Positions 57,244 to 64,000 of a stretch of DNA of 64,000 bases are shown piece after piece. Made by a program: the position numbers and the translations under genes. The DNA is from Vitrella brassicaformis. Its lineage: Eukaryota; Sar; Vitrellaceae. A model generated the notes under the pieces. The model saw only the letters and a program-made list of their open reading frames with translations, was not told the DNA's origin and did no database searches. Every line of letters begins with the position of its first letter. Position 1 is the stretch's first letter. Where the stretch lies: NCBI GenBank assembly GCA_001179505.1, contig CDMY01000850.1, positions 182,719 to 246,718 of the forward strand, given 5' to 3'.

Positions 57244-59249
57244 GGAGACACACAGACAGACATAGGTGCATGCCATGTGTGTGGGTGTGTGTTGGGTGTG
57301 GTTGTGGTTGTCTATGGCGGAGTGTGCCCCCGGGGGGCAAGGCAAGAGGGGAGGGAGGAGAGGAGTCGTCGTTTCCGTTTTTGTGTGGTCCGTGTATTCC
57401 GTTCCGCGTTTGTTTTGTTTTTAGCGCTTCTGCCGTTTGTTTGTGTGTCCTCTCTACCGAAGGATTTTTGTTTCCCGAAAGCCTTCGGCCCTTTCTTTGT
57501 GCTGTCCGTCCGTTCTGTTGATAGGCATCACATACATACCATACATAACATACACACGTTTTACATAACATACATATGCTTTACATCTCATGGCCTCTAT
57601 CTGTCTGGCTTCCTACAGGTCTGCATGGATCGCATTTTTTCGCCCACCTCTCTTCTCCCAGCCGGGCGGCTTCCATTCCATGGCTGCATACCCACTTATT
57701 TAAGCAAGCTAGGGCTGCATACCATGCACACATACAGCGAGAGAGGGGGAGGGGGAGGGGGAGAGAGAGGCAGACAGACAGACAACCACCCGATTGATGT
57801 GTGTGAGAGGAGTGGATGGTTGGATCGATAAGAGTGAGTGAGCGCGTGTCTGCGATTTTGGCTGCGGAAGGAGAGAGAGACAGTGAGTGAGCGAGGAGAG
57901 AACGGAGGGAAGGAATGCTGTGCGATTTTTGCCTGGCAGCGATTCGCACAGGACGGAGAGTAGAGAGAGAGACAGAGCGAGAGAGAGAGAGAGTGATATT
58001 GTTGGGTCTTCAGGTGGAGATGTCAGTCTCTCTGGGCCGTCCCGTCACCCACCCCACACACCGACATACACAAGACCACACCGTGCGATGGAGGTTGAAG
58101 TTGTGACGGCCCAGGGGACCCCTCTGCCGTTTTGTAGACGTCTGCATATGATATACGTGTGTGTGAGAAGGGAGTGAGTGGGGGAGTGGGGGAGGGATCC
58201 ATAATTCAGATCTATATTGGAGGCTGACCACTGAGTGGTGCAAGCAACGGTCCGGTCGAGGGATGGATGGATGGATGGAAGGGTGTGCCTGTCTCTCTGT
58301 TGGTTTAATGGGCTGGTGGTGTGGGTGAGATTTCTTTACATGTATGTCTGTCTGAGGAATTGCGTGCGCGTCGACTGATTTGGGGAGGGAGGGGTCCCGG
58401 TGAGGCAGACGAGCGGGCCACCGCACATGTGGCCACAATGACATGGATGGATGGATGCATACATGAATTTCTTTCCTTTCACGGCACGGCGTCCACAATA
58501 CTTATGTGTGTGGGGGCGGAGCAGGAATCATATGAATGAGTTGATATTGTTGCCTTGCCTTGCCTTTCCTTGCCTGTCTTCTTGTTTCACATGATTAGTC
58601 ATTTTTCCCCAGAGAGCAGAGGAAACAAACCCTCTTGCTTGCCCACTCGCCCTCCCGCCCCACCATGGGTCGGTCACATCACCTGACGCAGCAGTGACTG
58701 GCAGTGACAGCCACCCAGGGGGACAGACAGACAGAGATGCAGACAGGCAGGGGAGGCAGGGAGGGGGGGCAACCTGACATCCGGATGAATGTGGGCCCGT
58801 GTGTGGTGTGTGTGGTGGGGGTGGTTTTGTTTTAAGGGCCTGCCTGCCTGGACTTACTCAGTGAGTGCTGCGCTGCGCTGCGCTGCGCTGTGCTGTGCTT
58901 GCTGCGTACGGTACCCACTGAGCCTGACCTTCAGACAAGACAGCTTCCTTATCCTACTCCACTGGTAAACAATTCAACCAATGGCTGCAGGGGCAAAGTT
59001 TGCCACCCCGCCCATCCCATCGATGAGTTCACGGCCCACAGCAGATGAGTCAACGCATATATACACACCGTCCGCACCGCACGTATGAAGTCCATCATCC
59101 ATGTGTCTACACACGCCACACACGCGTCCGTATGGCTCACATCCCCTCCCACGTCAGTCAGCTCGACTCGTTCGACCGCATCTCTGTCGGCTTTGTGGAG
59201 GAAGTCGAGTGTGTGGCCATCGATAGCGGCACCATGGCGGTCCGCACTG
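57244..59249. other. Long gap, low-complexity
   Basis: 2 kb after the betaine lipid synthase gene with no coding pattern. It holds GA-rich runs (57740-57770, 57870-57995), GATG repeats, and a GCGCT/GTGCT pentamer run near 58868-58899. An ATG-started ORF around 59131 (MAHIPSHVSQLDSFDR) has no recognisable domain. Confidence 0.45.
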
Positions 59250-59430
59250 TGATTGTTACATATCTGTGCACACACACACACACAGAAGGCATTCACACAT
59301 ACAAGCAAGCCCAGCCACACACACACGGGCCCCCACTGGCACTCACCCTTATCGCTGTGGTCGTCATCCTCACCACCATCGTTATCCTCTGCACAAAGCA
59401 CACGGACCGATGAATCCGATGTAATTGTGT
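59250..59430 (-). pseudogene. Decayed exon pair of the right-edge gene family
   Basis: On the minus strand, an acceptor context CGGTCCGTGTGCTTTGTGCAG followed by an acidic exon (EDNDGGEDDDHSDKG, 59347-59388), a donor with the same CAGTGGGGGC flank, and a downstream acceptor (59264-59270) repeat the arrangement of the gene at 61980-62772. After the next exon begins (ATATG) a TAA follows at once and similarity ends. No other exons of the family are present nearby, so this is a relic. Confidence 0.55.
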
Positions 59431-59665
59431 ACGTGTGAATCATCCGATATCGATCGATCTCGATCGACCGATCTCGTTCAGCAGCGAAATGGAATAACTG
59501 ACTGAGATGGGTGGATGGATGAGTGGAGGATGATGCACACTGACTGAGTGAGTGAGTGACTGACTGAATTGATCGCAGCAGTGAGTGACTGAGCGGCCTC
59601 GCGAGCACCTGATCGGTTGCTGCTCGCATAGTGAGACCCGCTCTGTCTCCCTGTCTGTCTGACTC

Positions 59666-61463
59666 ATGTCGTCGACGCCGGCTGGCGACGGGTCATCGGC
59701 GGCCGACTCATCAGACAGCAGCCGCGGGCAGAACGTGACGACACTGTGGATCCTCGACTGGTGAATGAGACACACACACACACAGAGAGAGAGAGAGAAC
59801 AGACGTCGGTCTTTCATGCTTTCATGCGTGTGTGTCTTTGTGTGTGTCTGTGTCTCTGTCAGGGATGACACGTTGTTGCCGTCTTCAGTGCTGGTGCGTC
59901 TGCTGGGCCGCGACAGTGGCGGCATGTGCATCGGCGGCGGCGACTGGCGGGACAAACAGCTGCCGGAACTCTATGTCGACCTGATAGCGAAGATCGACGC
60001 GGCGGCCACTGGACTGGTCGAGACACTCATCGGTCAGCCTGACAGACACACAGAGAGGGAGGGAGGGAGAATGTCATGTGTCTGGTGTGTGTTGTATAGG
60101 CAACGGTGCGATGGTTGTGATACTGAGTGCTGCCGAGGAGCTTTGGCTGACACTGTCGGCACAGAGGTGGCTGCCAAACCTGTCCCAATTGCTGACCAAA
60201 CACAAGATCAAGTAACACACACACACACTCATCCAACCAGCTCACTGGGTGCGTGTGCACACGTGGATGTGTGTGGATGTGTGTGTGTCAGGATGCTGTC
60301 GGCTCAACTCGCCAACGTCAAGATAACCGAGTGGAAGGTATGAAGAAAAAGCCATCCATCCATCCATCGTCACACACACCCACACCCACACACAATACAC
60401 ACTAATGTGTCTGTGTCGGTTTGTCGTCATAATCAACATAGAAGCGCAAGTTCAACAAGGTGATCAAGTCTCTCTCGCCGCACACGGTTGTGGCCGTCGG
60501 CGACAGCACATTGGAGATGTGAGCAAAGGAGGCGCACACACACAGCTTTGGAGAGATCCACGTGTGTTCGTGTGTGTGTGTGTGTTCAATCAGGGATGCG
60601 CTGTCGGCTTGTGAGCGTCAGTTCAGTGTGGGCATCAAGGTCAAATTCGCGCCGCTGCCGTCTTGCACACGACTGCTGCAGGTGACCATGACACCAGCCA
60701 GCTGCAAAAATGAATCCATCTGCGTGTGTGTGGTCTGTCTGTCTGTGTCGGTGCAGGAGCTTGAGTCACTCCACTCGATGGTGCCGGTCATTAGCCAGGC
60801 CGGCAACAGACACAGCTTCTCCATGCAACACGCAAACACCAAGTGAGTACGCCACCAGCCCACACACACACACACACATGCACTTCACGTCTCTCTCGTG
60901 TGTATGTGTGAGTAGTTGTCCGTCGATCGAGCAGGAGTTCGCCAGGGCCACTCGCGGCGGCCGCAACGACGTCACGCCCTCCCCCAGCCGTGCCGCCAGC
61001 AACCGCAGCCGTCGCCGCCACACCAACACATCCCTCGCACGCACCAGCAGCCACAGAGCCCCACAGCGCCAGCCCCGCATCAAGCGAGAGCGGCCATCGG
61101 CGCCGTGTGAGTGTGAGTGCCAGCCAGACGACGATGCGCAGCAAGACCAGGACGCCTCCACCGATAATGAGGTCATCAAACTCATCGACATACAACAGGT
61201 GGGTGATACCACACACGGAAGCGACTGACACCACACAAGCTGACCTCTGTCTGTGTGTGTCTGTGTGTGTGTGTGTGTGTCAGTTTGGTGACGATGATGA
61301 GGCTGTGTGTCCGCCCAGCCCGCCCCCTCCCCGCCCCAGCTGGCCAACGCTGGCAGTCATGAGCAACAAGCGCCCACGCATGGCCGACCACCGACAGACC
61401 AGCGACAGCAGCAAAGGCAGCGACAGAGAGAGGCAGGAGGGCGGCGTGGACGCACCGCAGTAG
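59666..61463 (+). CDS. HAD-superfamily protein with disordered tail
   Basis: ATG 59666 begins a Ser-rich N-terminus, then HAD motif I LWILDWDDTLLPSS (nucleophile DxD). Motif II sits in GAMVVILSAAEELWL, with LSAQRWLPNLSQLLTKHK after it. A Lys-containing stretch (ITEWKKRKFNKVIKSL) supplies motif III, and motif IV is VVAVGDSTLEMDAL. The fold is completed by VKFAPLPSCTRLLQELESL. This DWDDTL...GDSxxE form is known in uncharacterised protist HAD proteins; the likely activity is phosphatase, substrate unknown. The C-terminal third is disordered and basic (RSRRRHTNTSLARTSSHRAP), with an acidic patch and KRPRM near the end, suggesting nuclear targeting. About nine exons; TAG at 61461. Confidence 0.75.
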
Positions 61464-61625
61464 ACAGACAGACAGACAGATAGCCACTCGGCAGCGAGAG
61501 AAAAGGAGAGAGGGGATTGCGTGTCAGTCAGTCGCCTGCAGGTGTGCATGCCGCAGCGTTAGCCATACTGACTGACACGACAGACCCACCCTCTCTCTCT
61601 CTCTCTGCGTAGCTCTCTCTCTCTC

Positions 61626-61651
61626 TGCGTAGCTCTGCAATGAGCTACGCA
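61626..61651. repeat. Perfect 10-bp hairpin after CT repeat
   Basis: TGCGTAGCTC and GAGCTACGCA flank a 6-nt loop. The left arm is itself the second copy of a tandem CT-run plus GCGTAGCT unit (61591-61635). It lies between the convergent HAD gene and the acidic-tail gene. Confidence 0.85.
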
Positions 61652-61979
61652 TCAATTCCATGCATCCCATCAGTGTCAGTGAGAATTCATCTTGGCGATG
61701 GACAGACAGACAGACAGACAACCGACTGGCCTTCGCGTGAGTGCGTGTGTGACTGTCGATGGATGGATGGATGAATGATGGGGTGGGGATTTCGAATGGA
61801 TGGATGACGGTGCAATGCATTTGGATCATGCAACCACATGGCGGGGTCCAACCACATACACACATTTGTCAAGACCCATCGCCACCACCACCCAAAAACC
61901 CAGGAATTTCACCGAATGCATTCGTCCATGCATTTTTCTCCTGCCCCTTTTCTTCACACTCGTTCTCCTCCTGCTGCTG

Positions 61980-62772
61980 CTATCCGTCGCCATCGGCATC
62001 GCCCTCCAACTCGCCATCCATGTCTGCACACACACACATACAGGGAAGGCACACGCAGGACACATACCAGTAAGCCCAATCACATACACACGCCCCCACT
62101 GACCGTCACCACTATCGCTACCGTCGTCATCGTCATCCTCACCATCCTCGTCCGCACCCTCCACTGCACAAAGCACAAGGACCGATTCGACCAGCCGACA
62201 TAACGAGATGGAAGCGGCCGGCTGCACACTCACCTTCAGCGACTTCCTGTTGGTTAACCACCATGTCTGCGATGGGCTGCCCCACCAGGCCGCCCACCAG
62301 AGGGACGGTAGCCGGCCGGCGATCCTTGAAGGCAGCCGATGCATCACCCACTGGCGGCTCGTTGGTGACAACAGCCACACCCACTGCATGCAGCGAAACA
62401 GCACACGTCAAGGGACGGTATCATCACCAGAGGATCATTGACCCCTTTCTTACCCATGGTCGTGTCGGCCCAGGTGATGAGTGACACAGGCGACGAATGG
62501 GCTGTCGAACGGTGTCAGCAGCAGCCGCCGAGCCTCCACAGGGGGATACCTATCGTCCCACCTGCTTGCCATGACGGCGGTGCATCGGTCGGGGGGCTGG
62601 TGGGGCGAGTGGTTGAGGAGGCCGTCCAGCACACCGCCATGAGCATGCCTGAGGAGACCAACACATAACAGAGGGGAGAGGCCCTGATGGATGGACGGAT
62701 GGATGTGGGTCTGCCTAAGTGTGGTGTGCTCTGCGTACCGGTCCACCAGCCATTGGCTCGGTGCCGTGGCAT
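61980..62772 (-). CDS. Acidic-tail family protein, copy B
   Basis: ATG at 62772 overlaps the final base context of the upstream copy's stop (TAG ATG). The exons encode MPRHRANGWWT, then GLSPLLCVGLLRHAHGGVLD, GLLNHSPHQPPDRCTAVMAS, RRLLLTPFDSPFVA, an exon EPPVGDASAAFKDRRPATV, PLVGGLVGQPIADMVVNQQ, and an acidic exon (GADEDGEDDDDDGSDSGD). The last exon begins DMDGELEGDADGDG and stops at TAG 61980, where copy A continues with a glutamine/glutamate run. Family unknown; GWTP and SPLL phrases hint at degenerate ankyrin-like helices. The shortened first exon and early stop suggest relaxed selection, and whether it is expressed alone or is the tail of a longer transcript is unclear. Confidence 0.5.
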
Positions 62773-64000
62773 CTAGCTGTCCTCCAGCCTCCTTCTCTTG
62801 GCCTCCCTCTCCACACCCTCACCTGACACATTGAGGCACACATCACAGCCATGACGCACACAAGGAATATGTGTGTCGCCCTGATCTGGCTCCTCCCCTT
62901 TCCCCATCTCACCCTCTTCATCCTCCTGCTGCTGCTGCTGGCCATCGCCCTCGCCCTCTCCGTCGACGTCGCCATCCATATCTGCACACACACGCAAACA
63001 TACAAGTGGGCCCAACCACACACACATGTATTCCACACCCTCATCGCTGTCGCCGTCGTCATCCGCACTATCATCATCATCCTCTGCAGACACACACACA
63101 CACACACACACATACATACATATGAGGAAGACACCTAGCAAGGCGGGCTGGGCACCGCACACAGACCACTTACCCTCACCACCATCGTCATCGTCGTCAT
63201 CCGCACCCTCATCTGCGCACCACGACACACACGCCGATTCAATGACATCCGACTCACAGACCGAAGTGGAGGCGGCCGGCTGCACACTCACCCTCATCAA
63301 TGACTTCCTCCTGTTGGTTGACCACCATGTCTGCGATGGGCTGCCCCACCAGGCCGCCCACCAGAGGGACGACAGAGGGCAGGCGGTCCTTGAAAGCAGC
63401 CGATGCATCACCTACTGGCGGCTCGGTGGCGCGGGCAGAAACTAACACTGCATTCAGCAGAACAGCATACGTCAGAAAACGGCTCCATCACCTGAGGATC
63501 TCTTATCCGCTCCCTACCTATGTCCGCGTCGGCCAAGGTGCTGAGAAAGATCGATGCGACGAATGGGCTGTCGAGCGGCGTCAGCAGCAGCTGCCGAAGC
63601 TCTATCGGGGGATCATCATCGTCCCACCTGACCGCCATGACGGCGGTGCATCGGTTGGGGGGCTGGTGGGGCGAGTGGTTGAGGAAGCCGTCCAGCACAC
63701 CGTCGTGGTCATGCCTGAGGAGAGCAACACATAACAGAGGAGAGAGGCCCTGATGAATGGACGGATGTGTGTGTGCCTGAGTGTGGTGTGTCCTGCGTAC
63801 CGGTCCACGTAAGCCCATGGCGTCCACCCCCTATTGGCCGCTGGAGGGATCATGATGACCCTCATGATGAACGCCGAGACTGACGCATCAGTGAGCGCCG
63901 CACCACTGGCCGTCCAGCCGCCCTCCTGCGGGCTGATTGAGGATCTGACGGGCGGGTTGTCGTTGATGATGTGTGGGTGGAATGGGTGGGCGGGGGGGAG
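62773..64000 (-). CDS. Acidic-tail family protein, copy A (5' end outside window)
   Basis: Open to the right edge. Exons: INDNPPVRSSISPQEGGWT, ASGAALTDASVSAFIMRVIM, AANRGWTPWAYVDR, then GLSPLLCVALLRHDHDGVLD, GFLNHSPHQPPNRCTAVMAV, RQLLLTPLDSPFVASIFLS, EPPVGDASAAFKDRLPSVV, PLVGGLVGQPIADMVVNQQ, two acidic exons (DEGADDDDDDGGEG, EDDDDSADDDGDSDEG), DMDGDVDGEGEGDGQQQQQE, and a basic end EREAKRRRLEDS with TAG at 62773. The first parts have an ankyrin-like GWTP turn and paired helices, but I would not assign a family. The C-terminus, acidic then KRRR, looks nuclear. It is a tandem paralogue of copy B, with introns at matching places. Confidence 0.6.

Noticed and set aside
58949-59629. 226-aa minus-strand ORF
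   Set aside because: Only the exon-like piece at 59347-59388 has a counterpart elsewhere; the rest crosses splice-like signals and lacks a domain, so it is treated as a relic.

Overview
This is a window of intron-dense, GC-balanced nuclear DNA from a eukaryote. Genes lie 70 bp to about 2 kb apart on both strands. Nearly every gene is cut into 50-500 bp exons by short GT-AG introns full of GT/CA, GATG and TCTG simple repeats. No bacterial operon, CRISPR array, rRNA, clear tRNA or transposase is visible. Three features point to a photosynthetic alveolate, most likely a chromerid such as Vitrella (inference, not a database result): an ABA4 carotenoid protein with a signal-plus-transit leader typical of a complex plastid, a cyclase fused to a voltage sensor, and a fused betaine-lipid synthase.

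Layout. 1-5.6 kb: the end of a PH-domain gene, a signal-peptide ankyrin protein and an FkbM-type methyltransferase. 5.6-11.3 kb: a theta-type family A DNA polymerase without helicase. 11.4-15.4 kb: a small proline-rich gene, then a decayed GH10 xylanase pseudogene in a gene-poor stretch. 15.4-22.7 kb: a multi-pass membrane protein, and a voltage-sensor/adenylyl cyclase fusion. 23.4-29 kb: two long hairpins, then a mitochondrial group: SDHAF4, an mL53-like ribosomal protein, an IMP2 peptidase and a CIA30 protein, with a kynurenine-formamidase-like cyclase among them. 29.7-39.1 kb: a GT34 glycosyltransferase, a nuclear charged protein, a repeated tRNA-like element and a histone stem-loop-binding protein with a very long N-terminus. 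39.3-43.3 kb: a VWA (alpha2delta-like) membrane protein and its inverted duplicate, which has lost the VWA domain. 43.5-48.2 kb: ABA4, a secreted Nudix protein and a DUF1990 protein. 48.8-57.2 kb: an ARM/coiled-coil/RING protein and the BtaA-BtaB fusion. 59.3-64 kb: a HAD-family gene and a tandem family of acidic-tail genes with a decayed third copy, running off the right edge.

Cross-cutting observations. Many convergent gene pairs have a short perfect hairpin between them, in two cases overlapping a stop codon; the largest has a perfect 28-bp stem. One intron looks as if it arose by local tandem duplication. One duplicated gene regains its reading frame only if a shifted 3' splice site is used. 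Exon boundaries were set by eye from GT-AG sites and frame; transcript data would be needed to confirm them.
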